A stretch of 44,292 bases of DNA, taken from the NCBI GenBank assembly GCA_945787445.1, contig CALZHT010000052.1:1-44292 (forward strand). Reading direction: 5' to 3'. Below are positions 1 through 7,467 of the stretch, piece after piece. The notes beneath the pieces are model-generated. The model had not been told where the DNA came from. It saw only the letters and a list, made by a program, of their open reading frames with translations, and made no database searches. This DNA is from an uncultured Desulfobulbaceae bacterium (lineage in GTDB: Bacteria; Desulfobacterota; Desulfobulbia; Desulfobulbales; CALZHT01). Made by a program: the position numbers and the translations under genes. Each line of letters begins with the position of its first letter. Position 1 is the stretch's first letter.

Positions 1-1126
1 CATGGAGCCCTTTAGGCATTAAGTCTTGATCCTTGAGGGAAGATATACTGAGCCCGATGCCGAATTCTCCCTGCTTTGTTTCGATTCTGTTTTCTGCTGC
101 AAGCCTGAATATTCTTTCAGAGCTCCCGAAATCCGGAAAATACATAATGCATCCACAATTCAATTCCTCAGGCAGTTCCATTTCAACTCCAAGGTGCACA
201 ACAAAACCTGAAGCCGATTGCTTCAATTTTTTGATTTTTTGGGTGTATTTTGTGCTCAGCTGTTTTTCCCCAACCAGGGAAAGAAAAGTTCTTTTGGTGT
301 CGGCGTTGGATATAATATGTTTGCCCGAGATCACTTCTCCGTTGCTGAGTTCAACTGCCGTTGCCCTTCCACCCTGCGTGATGATTCCGGTGACTTCTGT
401 TTTTAACATGAGTTCTCCACCTGCTTCGCGAAAACATTCGGCAACTGCATCGGACATTTTCTGGTACCCGCCCTTAGGATACCAAGCACCGCCGGCGTGA
501 TATGACATGTACATTCCAATCATATATAAAGCTGATATGCGGGGATTGTTGATTCCGAGATACCCCCAACCGGATCCAAGAATCTCTTTCAATTTTTCAT
601 TTTCAAAAAAGAGATCAAGGAAATCCTGAAAGGTTCTCTTGTTGTACTTCACAAGATTTGGAAATCGTAAAGGATATAAAGCTCGCTGCAATAGAGTAGG
701 TAGATAATAGGAATGCAGGATTTCCTGCCAGATATCCTGCATGGTCTTGAAATATTTCTTGAGACTGTGCCGTTCCTCGGGAAAATATCGTATAAGCTCC
801 TCGGCGTACCTATCGATATCTGTATAGCAATCAATTGTTAATTCGGGATACATGAACCGAAATACTTTTTCTATCTCGATAAATTCAACTTTTTTGTCCA
901 CTCCCAAGTAGGAAAAAACTCTTTCAAGCGGCGCATCTTTTTTCATCCCTCCAATGGCATGCACGACGTCAAATAAAAATTTCCCCCTTTTATAAGAAGT
1001 AACATATCCACCAGGCTTCATGTGCTGCTCGATAAGTATTGTTTTCAGGCCATGCTTTGCAAGAAGCGCCCCGCATGTCAATCCGCCAATGCCGCTGCCA
1101 ATAATAACTGCGTCGTATGTTTTCAT
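1..1126 (-). CDS. FAD-dependent oxidoreductase, phytoene desaturase/CrtI-like (3' end outside window)
   Basis: An open frame runs from an ATG at 1126 to the left edge, giving about 375 residues without a stop. It opens with a dinucleotide-binding fold typical of flavoproteins (IGSGIGGLTCGALLAKHG, with an acidic residue closing the second strand at IEQ), followed by KPGGYVTSYKRG, the usual second FAD contact of the CrtI/CrtISO/amine-oxidase group. A segment near residue 215, GGAWYPKGGYQKMSDA, matches the GGxxxPxGG stretch of carotenoid desaturases and isomerases. Such enzymes desaturate or isomerise polyenes or act on related lipids; the substrate cannot be told here. The C-terminal FAD-closing segment lies outside the window. 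No carotenoid genes are visible next to it. The AraC-type regulator upstream on the same strand could control it. The broad family is secure, the exact reaction is not. Confidence 0.8.
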   Translation of the reverse strand, partial: MKTYDAVIIGSGIGGLTCGALLAKHGLKTILIEQHMKPGGYVTSYKRGKFLFDVVHAIGGMKKDAPLERVFSYLGVDKKVEFIEIEKVFRFMYPELTIDCYTDIDRYAEELIRYFPEERHSLKKYFKTMQDIWQEILHSYYLPTLLQRALYPLRFPNLVKYNKRTFQDFLDLFFENEKLKEILGSGWGYLGINNPRISALYMIGMYMSYHAGGAWYPKGGYQKMSDAVAECFREAGGELMLKTEVTGIITQGGRATAVELSNGEVISGKHIISNADTKRTFLSLVGEKQLSTKYTQKIKKLKQSASGFVVHLGVEMELPEELNCGCIMYFPDFGSSERIFRLAAENRIETKQGEFGIGLSISSLKDQDLMPKGLH

Positions 1127-1232
1127 CTTTTCAGTCCAATAATCAATACACAAAAACTCTGCACATATAGGTTATAAGAGGGCCTGGCCCGGTGCCATGT
1201 AATATCAGGAGCCAAAAAATGTTATGTGTTCT

Positions 1233-2114
1233 TTATCTACATGGAAGAGTAAGAGCAAAATGGGACACTGTCTTGAACAAATGCGACATCGGATCATTAA
1301 TTCTCAGAAAAGCCATTTCAAGAGGTTTCATTGAATTGAGATAGGTTTCAGGGCTACGGCCGGTAAAAAAATTACATTCCCGAATAAGATGAGCCTGGTC
1401 GCTATAACCGCAGGCGGCAGCCACATCGGCCCAGCCGTGGCCTGGGAATTTTGTATGGTATGGAAACACGGTTGCAAACCTCTTAATGCGGCAGAAACGC
1501 TTGGGAGAAATCCCGACAGTTTTTACAAACCGCCGTTCAAACTGCCGCCGGCTTAAGCCGGAATTCTCCGCGATTTTCCGGATACTGATTTGTCCTCCTT
1601 GGGCAGCCATTACCTTTAGCGCTTCCTGAATTTGAATGTCAACATTAGGATATGAGGAAATATGTTTGAGAAAAAAGTTGTCAAACACACCGACGATATC
1701 GGTGAGATCATGGGAGTTGCCGGTTCGTTCCACAAGTCTTTTTGCGGCCGACCCCAAAACAGCCTCACAGTCAATATTTTGGTCGGAAAGTTCTGTGGCT
1801 GGAATATGGAAAATTGTCGAAAGCCCACCAGGCAGAAACCTGACTATGGCAACAACGCTATGACCAAACGGCTTCACCAGCAGGTTTCGAGAGATAGGTC
1901 CGATTACCGTGCTCGCAGAAGATGGCGCGAGGCTCTCCGGATCAACACTTGCGGCAACTGGATCGCCCAAATTAATAATCAATTCGGATCCGCCGTCAGA
2001 GGGAAAATGCATAACGGCTTCTTCTGCAGGCACATCAAGCGTTCCCCTGAAGATATTATAGGAAAAGATATATGATCGCAAAGCCGGATGCGGAGCAAAT
2101 TCATGATATTGCAC
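1233..2114 (-). CDS. AraC-family transcriptional regulator
   Basis: A 293-residue protein with the common layout of a cytoplasmic sensory half followed by a double helix-turn-helix. The N-terminal half (1-150, starting MQYHEFAPHPALRSYI) resembles the DUF6597-type domain of AraC regulators. The first HTH is around 175-205 (ISIRKIAENSGLSRRQFERR) and the second around 228-250 (WADVAAACGYSDQAHLIREC), followed by FTGRSPETYL, the end of the AraC signature. The C-terminal 30 residues extend past the DNA-binding domain, as in many members. It probably activates nearby genes in response to a small molecule. The FAD oxidoreductase 107 bp downstream on the same strand is the simplest candidate target, but no binding site could be identified. 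Ligand unknown. Confidence 0.88.
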   Translation of the reverse strand: MQYHEFAPHPALRSYIFSYNIFRGTLDVPAEEAVMHFPSDGGSELIINLGDPVAASVDPESLAPSSASTVIGPISRNLLVKPFGHSVVAIVRFLPGGLSTIFHIPATELSDQNIDCEAVLGSAAKRLVERTGNSHDLTDIVGVFDNFFLKHISSYPNVDIQIQEALKVMAAQGGQISIRKIAENSGLSRRQFERRFVKTVGISPKRFCRIKRFATVFPYHTKFPGHGWADVAAACGYSDQAHLIRECNFFTGRSPETYLNSMKPLEMAFLRINDPMSHLFKTVSHFALTLPCR

Positions 2115-2397
2115 GGCAGGTCTCCCTGGAATTAAGGCCTAGAAGCGCAATGAAAACAAATTTTATAGCCGTATTGTTTTCCTAACAGAAAACCGACAAT
2201 AAACCAAACATTAATAAATATTTTGTGGTCATAAGGTGTGGAGAGATGGAGGGATTAAATCTTAGCTTGATTCTTAACCATGCTCGGAGGGAGGGGAGTT
2301 AGGAATCGTATTATTAGATTTTTTATATATCAAGAAACGGTTATGCAAAGGGCTTAAGCCTGCCTTTTCCCCTTTCTGCGGCTGAAACACAATAATT

Positions 2398-2655
2398 CTA
2401 TTCTTTCTCTACAGTTTTCCCTAAGCGGTTTCTTTTTTTGTCGTAACGGACTCTGTCACCCACCTCTAGCGTCGGCCGCCTGGTTTTCTCGATTGATACA
2501 GTTACCCCGCCGCCCTTACTTTGCAAGGTAATCCTTTCCTCGGTGACCTCCACCACATTGTACGTCCTCCATTTCGCAAAAACAGGGTTACCTGAGAGGA
2601 TAACAAACAGTAGAGACAGAATGATGACAGCGGTTTTTTTTATGGTGCACCTCAA
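2398..2655 (-). CDS. Small exported protein of unknown function
   Basis: An 85-residue protein with a clear Sec signal peptide: positive start (MRCTIKK), hydrophobic core AVIILSLLFVIL, and a likely cleavage site after NPVFA near residue 27. The mature part of about 58 residues is rich in charged residues and in beta-prone segments (VVEVTEERITLQSKGG, VGDRVRYDKKRN). This suggests a small OB- or SH3-like barrel acting in the periplasm. The start codon is TTG at 2655, because an in-frame TAA lies four codons upstream. No strong ribosome binding site precedes it, which makes the start the weakest part of the call. The signal peptide argues that the frame is real. I do not recognise the family. Confidence 0.55.
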   Translation of the reverse strand: MRCTIKKTAVIILSLLFVILSGNPVFAKWRTYNVVEVTEERITLQSKGGGVTVSIEKTRRPTLEVGDRVRYDKKRNRLGKTVEKE

Positions 2656-3596
2656 TTTATCTTTTTACTTATATATCTCTTCAAACAATAAGCAACAATC
2701 CTTTCACAGTGAATAACAGTTGTGTCTATAAAAAGGGTATCCCTCCTAAGATACTAGGGTCCACACATTTGACAGGCTTTGATACGAATTATTTTTTCTT
2801 TAATTATCAGCAAGATATGCAGGTAGTCTTGTCAAGTGTGTAGAGGCTATCCCAATATTCACCACTGAAATTTTCAAGGTAAATAATATGGGGCAGCAAC
2901 ACTTGCCCGTTGTCGCCATCTCTTTTCAAAAACTTGAAAAATTCTCAAATCCCACCCTTTACAAAGCAAGTAAAGCCGGCTTGGATTAATAGTCGGCAAA
3001 AATTCAACACTAGATGCTAAAACCTTTTCGTCAATTTCATAGCTATTTGCTCTTTATAAATGGCACTGTGAACCATTACTATGTTGTTTTCCTGAATTAT
3101 TCTGATAGAAGGCATCGAGACCTACTAGTTATGCAAATCCAAAACAGTTCCTTTTTCTCTTTCCACAAGCTCTCTTTAATCGCACCCTTACACGTTTACT
3201 TTTCTGAGTCTGTTATTTGTCCCCTACTTGACATACGTTTACTTGCCATGCGAACATCAAAAATATATAGCGAAATACTAATGGTATGGAAGTTGAAAAT
3301 ATCATCAGTCCGGTATCGAGGTAACAGGTTGAAGATGGATGGCAATTTTCTTTAGCTGACACAAACAGGATTTTTGAGAAATACCTTGACTTCTTGAGGC
3401 TTCGGATTTGTTCAGGTTGCAGGAACATATCTTGACTAAAAAGGTCAAATGGCGACTTGATCTCATTTGTCCCCATTGAAAAATGCTTTTGCAATTTCTC
3501 GCCTTGACATTTTTTAAGCTCTTGCACCATTTTTAAACCAGGAACCATCCACTTTGTCCGGCAACCGCACAACTTTGAAGTGACAAGGCCGTTGCA
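2656..3596. other. 941-bp intergenic region without a convincing gene
   Basis: This AT-rich stretch separates the small exported protein from the radical SAM operon. Open frames exist on both strands (for example minus 3213-3572), but they lack a ribosome binding site, recognisable motifs and a sensible composition. It contains one copy of a 94-bp repeat (3003-3096) that recurs at 7234-7327. The minus-strand reading of 2825-2965 looks protein-like but is broken by a stop, so a decayed gene or mobile-element remnant is possible but not proven. Confidence 0.5.
3003..3096 (+). repeat. 94-bp direct repeat, copy 1
   Basis: It begins ttcaacactagatgctaaaa and ends at cctgaa. It aligns without gaps to 7234-7327 with 9 mismatches counted by eye. 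Similarity may continue for another 20 bp past the end with a 1-nt offset. Both copies have the same orientation and bracket the two-gene operon 3597-6985. No coding potential and no obvious terminal inverted repeats. Confidence 0.9.
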
Positions 3597-4730
3597 ATGT
3601 ATTCATACTTTGAAATAGGGTGCCTTTCCAGAAGATCCTTTCTCAAGGCGGGACTCGTCTCTGCCGTCGGGTTCTGTTTCGGTTGCCCGGTCAATCAGTC
3701 TGCTGCCGCTAATGCAGAAACATTGCAGGAAGCATGTTTTTATGAAAAGCAAAAAAACAAGAGCGTACGCTGCCACCTCTGCTTCCGATCCTGCACTATC
3801 AGAGAAGGGAAAAGGGGGTTCTGCAGGAACCGGGAAAACCAAGACGGCACGCTTTACTCTCTGGCTTACGGCCTGGTAACACTACAGCACGATCCAATTG
3901 AAAAGGAGCCCATGTACCATAATTTACCGGGCTCAACCATCCTTTGTTCAGGTTCGGCAAGCTGCAATTTCCGTTGCAGGTTCTGTCATAACTGGCATCT
4001 GTCGCAACGGACCATTGAAGAGCTGGCCCCAAATCTTTTACAGCTGACCCCGGCTACAGTCGTTGCGGAGGCCAGCAAACGGGGAGCAGGTCTCTCCTTC
4101 ACCTATAACGAACCCACGGTCTTTTATGAGTTCATGTATGATGTGGCCAAACTGGGCGCCGCAAAAGGCATTAACACTATCTTCCATACCAACGGCGGTA
4201 TGCAGAAAGAACCGATGAAGAAGCTTCTGCTCCATATGAAGGGAGTGACCGTTGACCTGAAGGGATTTACCGCAGATTATTATCGGAACGTGAGTTTTGC
4301 AAAGATGACACCGGTGCTGGAGACCCTGAAGCTAATTAAGGAACAGGGAAGATGGCTCGAAATCGTCAATCTCGTTGTCCCAACAATGAACGACAACCTC
4401 TCGGACATCCGGGAAATGTGCCAATGGATCGTAGAAAACCTCGGTCCTGAAATCCCGCTCCATTTCTCCCGGTTCTTTCCTGCCTATAAAATGAAATATC
4501 TCCCCCCTACACCCATAAAAACCTTGGAAAAAGCCCAACAAATAGCAACAGCGGCAGGTCTGCATTATGTGTATATCGGCAATGTACCGGGTCATAAGTT
4601 CAACAGCACCTACTGTCCGCAATGTAAGAAAAAAATAATCAGTCGCTCCCATTTTTTTGTCCACAGTGTTCAACTCCAAGCCGACAGGTGTAAGTATTGC
4701 GACCATCCGATTCCAGGCCTTTGGGGGTAA
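3597..4730 (+). CDS. Radical SAM enzyme, AmmeMemoRadiSam/PflA-like, with twin-arginine signal
   Basis: A 377-residue protein. Residues 11-18 read SRRSFLKA, a canonical twin-arginine motif. A hydrophobic stretch follows, with an alanine-rich possible cleavage region (NQSAAANAE) near 36-40. The radical SAM [4Fe-4S] site is C123-x3-C127-x2-C130 (CNFRCRFC). The surrounding order (CHLCFRSC near 57, GFCRNR, LQHDPIEKEP, TYNEPT, HTNGG, DLKG) is that of the COG1180 group, which includes glycyl-radical activases and the uncharacterised AmmeMemoRadiSam radical SAM enzyme. The C-terminus adds two CxxC pairs (CPQC, CKYC) like a zinc ribbon. The next gene starts on its stop codon, so the two are surely co-transcribed. 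AMMECR1- and MEMO1-type partners are not in this window. ATG start with AAGG nine bases upstream. Family secure, substrate unknown. Confidence 0.88.
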   Translation: MYSYFEIGCLSRRSFLKAGLVSAVGFCFGCPVNQSAAANAETLQEACFYEKQKNKSVRCHLCFRSCTIREGKRGFCRNRENQDGTLYSLAYGLVTLQHDPIEKEPMYHNLPGSTILCSGSASCNFRCRFCHNWHLSQRTIEELAPNLLQLTPATVVAEASKRGAGLSFTYNEPTVFYEFMYDVAKLGAAKGINTIFHTNGGMQKEPMKKLLLHMKGVTVDLKGFTADYYRNVSFAKMTPVLETLKLIKEQGRWLEIVNLVVPTMNDNLSDIREMCQWIVENLGPEIPLHFSRFFPAYKMKYLPPTPIKTLEKAQQIATAAGLHYVYIGNVPGHKFNSTYCPQCKKKIISRSHFFVHSVQLQADRCKYCDHPIPGLWG

Positions 4731-6985
4731 TGCGAAAACTCTCTCCGGCTTTTGCTTGCAAGTCCGCCCTGCTGGTCATGGGTGGAACGGCAACAGCCGC
4801 CCAGATCCTGATCATCAGAGAGTTACTTGTAGTTCTGCAAGGTACCGAGCTGGTCATCGGCTTGATTTTGGCAAACTGGCTGCTGCTGGAAGCAGCGGGC
4901 AGTTACTGGGCACGTAAGCGGGCGCTTTTGGTAGAGAAGCCAGAGATTGTTTTTGCCCTGCTACAAATAGTTGTGGGGCTAGGATGCATCGTCAGTGTGG
5001 TATCCATCCGGACATTCAAGTTTCTCTTCCACCTTTCTACCGGTGAGCTTCTCAGTCTTCCGATTGTTGCGGTCGTGTCACTGGCAGCCCTTGTTCCGGT
5101 TGCCTTTGCCGATGGCATCCTCTTTCCTTTCGGTTGCAGGGGAATGCACCATTTTGCCAACAAGCGGGAGGCCTCGGCTCTGGTCTATCTCTTTCAGGCA
5201 CTGGGTTCATTTTTTGCCGCCCTTGTCTTTGTAACCTATCTCCTTACCTATCTGAACAGCATCTACCTGGCTGTGATCCTGCTGTTGTTGTGCAGCTGCT
5301 CAGCAACAATCTATCTTTGGGCAGCAGGGCGCATGGTTCAAGCGAAACTCTGCATACTGTGCATTATCTGCTGCGGTCCTCTACTGATCTGGCAGAGTGA
5401 CCGGCTGCATGATGCAACTTCACAGTTGCGCTGGTACGAACATAAAGTCCTGGCAACCAGGGACTCAGTGTATAACAATATCGCTGTTATTGAGGAAGAG
5501 GAGCAATTCTCCTTTTTCGCCAACGGCATCCCCTATGCATCGGCCCCACAGCCTGCCATGTTCTTGGAAGAAAAGGTGCATCTACCACTCCTCTTCCACC
5601 CCAAACCAAAAAATGTCTTGTTGATCGGTGCAGGTGGAGGCGGCGCCTTGTCTGAGATCCTCAAGCATCCGGTGGAAAGAATCGACTATACAGAACAGGA
5701 CCCGCTTATAATCAAAACATTCAAAGAGTTTGCAATACATCTCACCGACCAGGAGCTCAGTAACCCAAGAGTTACAATCCAACCAATGGAAGGCCGGCAA
5801 TTCCTCGACAACACCGAACAACAATACGAAGTTATCCTGGTTAATCTGCCGATCCCTTCAACCCTTTTATTAAACCGCTACTACACGGTGGAATTCTTCC
5901 GGGAAGCAGCAGCGCATCTTGCCGCCGGGGGACTGCTGGCCATGTCTCTGCCTGGTTCAGATACCTTCATCGATGAAGAATTACTCCTCCTGAACCAGCT
6001 CATCCATAGGTCTCTGAAGACAGCCTTTGATACGGTAAGGATTTTGCCCGGCAATGAAAATATCTTTCTTGCCTCTGCCACCAAGGAACTTACATACACT
6101 GACATCGCGATCCTCCTTTCCAGATTGGCACAACGCCGGATTACAGCTGGTTTGGTCACCGCACCCTATCTCCAGTACAAATTGGACCATTTACGGTTCA
6201 AGCCCCTTGCCGAAAAAATCCGCATGGGGAATGAACATTTGCGCAATTCCGATCTCCATCCATTGGCTGTCTTTCAAAGTATGATCGTTTTCCAGACCAT
6301 TGCCACAGGTTCTGCCGGGTCTCTCAAATGGATAGGCAAAATAGCACAGCCCCTCCCCTTGGTTATTATTCTATTCATCCTCATGATTTTTCTGTTGAGA
6401 CTTTGGCATGTGAAGAAGGGTGGCGTTATTTCCCTCTGTATCTTTTCCACCGGTTTTACCGGTATGTTCATGAATTTGACCTTGGTCATGGCCTTTCAGA
6501 TCTATTTTGGTAATATCTACCATTACGTCGGCCTGCTTACCGCAATCTTTATGCTTGGCCTTGCAATGGGATCCTTTGCCGGCAGCAGGTTTTCAAGACC
6601 GATGCTAGTTCCTCTCGAAGCAGCGATCACTTGCCATATCCTGCTGGTCTATGGGTTCTTTTGCACTGTCCCGGCACACGAGCCTGTTACTGCTGCCACC
6701 ATCTATTTGTGCTCCTTAATCTCCGGCATCCTCATCGGTGCCGAATACCCGGTTGCGGTGAAACTTGCCAGCGCGCGCAACGGCAATGACACTGCAACGG
6801 GCGGCAAGCTCTATGCCATTGACCTTGGAGGAGCTTTCTGCGGCGCCATCATCACCTCGGTATATCTTCTGCCGGTGACAGGTATAAAGTATGGGCTGCT
6901 CCTGCTCACTATCTTGAAGGGGGGAAGTCTGGTGCTGGCATGGCAAGGAGGGAGAAAGGGGGCTCCTGCTTTGACATCCTCATAG
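4730..6985 (+). CDS. Integral membrane protein with a spermidine-synthase-like domain
   Basis: About 751 residues from the ATG at 4730, which overlaps the stop of the upstream gene by one base (TAATG). A TTG 33 bases earlier is less likely. About seven hydrophobic segments fill residues 1-225. A soluble Rossmann-type domain follows, with an AdoMet-binding-like loop at 298-304 (LIGAGGGG), an acidic strand end (YTEQDP) and YYTVEFF. About six more membrane segments then run to the C-terminus. This is the layout of membrane-anchored SpeE-like proteins. In true spermidine synthases the motif after the fourth strand carries catalytic aspartates (DxxDP type). Here it reads LVNLPIPS, with Asn372 and Ile in their place, so ordinary aminopropyl transfer is doubtful. 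The strict coupling to the Tat-type radical SAM enzyme suggests a shared unknown pathway at the membrane. Confidence 0.8.
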   Translation: MRKLSPAFACKSALLVMGGTATAAQILIIRELLVVLQGTELVIGLILANWLLLEAAGSYWARKRALLVEKPEIVFALLQIVVGLGCIVSVVSIRTFKFLFHLSTGELLSLPIVAVVSLAALVPVAFADGILFPFGCRGMHHFANKREASALVYLFQALGSFFAALVFVTYLLTYLNSIYLAVILLLLCSCSATIYLWAAGRMVQAKLCILCIICCGPLLIWQSDRLHDATSQLRWYEHKVLATRDSVYNNIAVIEEEEQFSFFANGIPYASAPQPAMFLEEKVHLPLLFHPKPKNVLLIGAGGGGALSEILKHPVERIDYTEQDPLIIKTFKEFAIHLTDQELSNPRVTIQPMEGRQFLDNTEQQYEVILVNLPIPSTLLLNRYYTVEFFREAAAHLAAGGLLAMSLPGSDTFIDEELLLLNQLIHRSLKTAFDTVRILPGNENIFLASATKELTYTDIAILLSRLAQRRITAGLVTAPYLQYKLDHLRFKPLAEKIRMGNEHLRNSDLHPLAVFQSMIVFQTIATGSAGSLKWIGKIAQPLPLVIILFILMIFLLRLWHVKKGGVISLCIFSTGFTGMFMNLTLVMAFQIYFGNIYHYVGLLTAIFMLGLAMGSFAGSRFSRPMLVPLEAAITCHILLVYGFFCTVPAHEPVTAATIYLCSLISGILIGAEYPVAVKLASARNGNDTATGGKLYAIDLGGAFCGAIITSVYLLPVTGIKYGLLLLTILKGGSLVLAWQGGRKGAPALTSS

Positions 6986-7233
6986 ATAAAATCAAAATCA
7001 ATAAGGTTTTAAACCTTGCGCAGAGGATGGTCGTGACAAACTCGTTTCTCAAGATTTATAGTTGTGCACTGATGTCCGGTTAAAAAGATTTACTCCAAAC
7101 AAAGGAGTTTCAAGCTAAGCTGGGAGCCCGGATCACCAATTGTCCCATATAGAAATCCTTTCCCAGTAATCCGGAATTCAGCTGAAAAAATTAAGGTACT
7201 TTTTACTATTTTTTCATGCGCTCGCTGATCGTT

Positions 7234-7327
7234 TTCAACACTAGATGCTAAAACCTTATCGTCAATTTCATAGCTATTTGCTCTTTATAAGTGGCATTGT
7301 AAACCATCAATATATTATGTTCCTGAA
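7234..7327 (+). repeat. 94-bp direct repeat, copy 2
   Basis: Ungapped match to 3003-3096 with 9 differences in 94 bases. The first 56 bases differ at one position only and most differences fall in the last third. Same orientation as copy 1, about 4.2 kb apart, enclosing the radical SAM / SpeE-like operon. Confidence 0.9.
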
Positions 7328-7422
7328 AAAATACTGAGAATTGGCATGAAGTTTAAAGCAGAGCTGAACACAACAAAGGGGTCACCCATTTTAGATAGTG
7401 CAATAATGCCAGCCTGCCCTTT

Positions 7423-7431
7423 TGTTATAAT
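7423..7431 (+). promoter_or_regulatory. Probable extended -10 promoter of gltB
   Basis: TGTTATAAT has a consensus -10 with the TG extension. No good -35 box lies 16-18 bases upstream, as is usual for extended -10 promoters. Transcription would start near 7438, giving a leader of about 30 bases. That leader contains the ribosome binding site agaggga (7455-7461), seven bases before the TTG start. Confidence 0.5.
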
Positions 7432-7467
7432 ATGACTGACTGATTGAAATGAATAGAGGGAACTGAA

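Larger units (their letters stand above)
6986..7467. other. 482-bp intergenic region with repeat copy 2 and the gltB promoter
   Basis: No gene found. It holds the second copy of the 94-bp repeat (7234-7327) and an extended -10 promoter just before the glutamate synthase gene. The short palindrome aaggttttaaacctt just after the upstream operon is AT-rich and lacks a T-tract, so it is not called a terminator. Confidence 0.5.

Noticed and set aside
3213-3572. 119-codon open frame on the minus strand
   Set aside because: No ribosome binding site, no recognisable motif, odd composition, and it lies in AT-rich intergenic DNA. It could be a relic but cannot be supported as a gene.
6986-7030. AAGGTTTTAAACCTT palindrome as terminator of the radical SAM operon
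   Set aside because: AT-rich stem without a T-tract; too weak.
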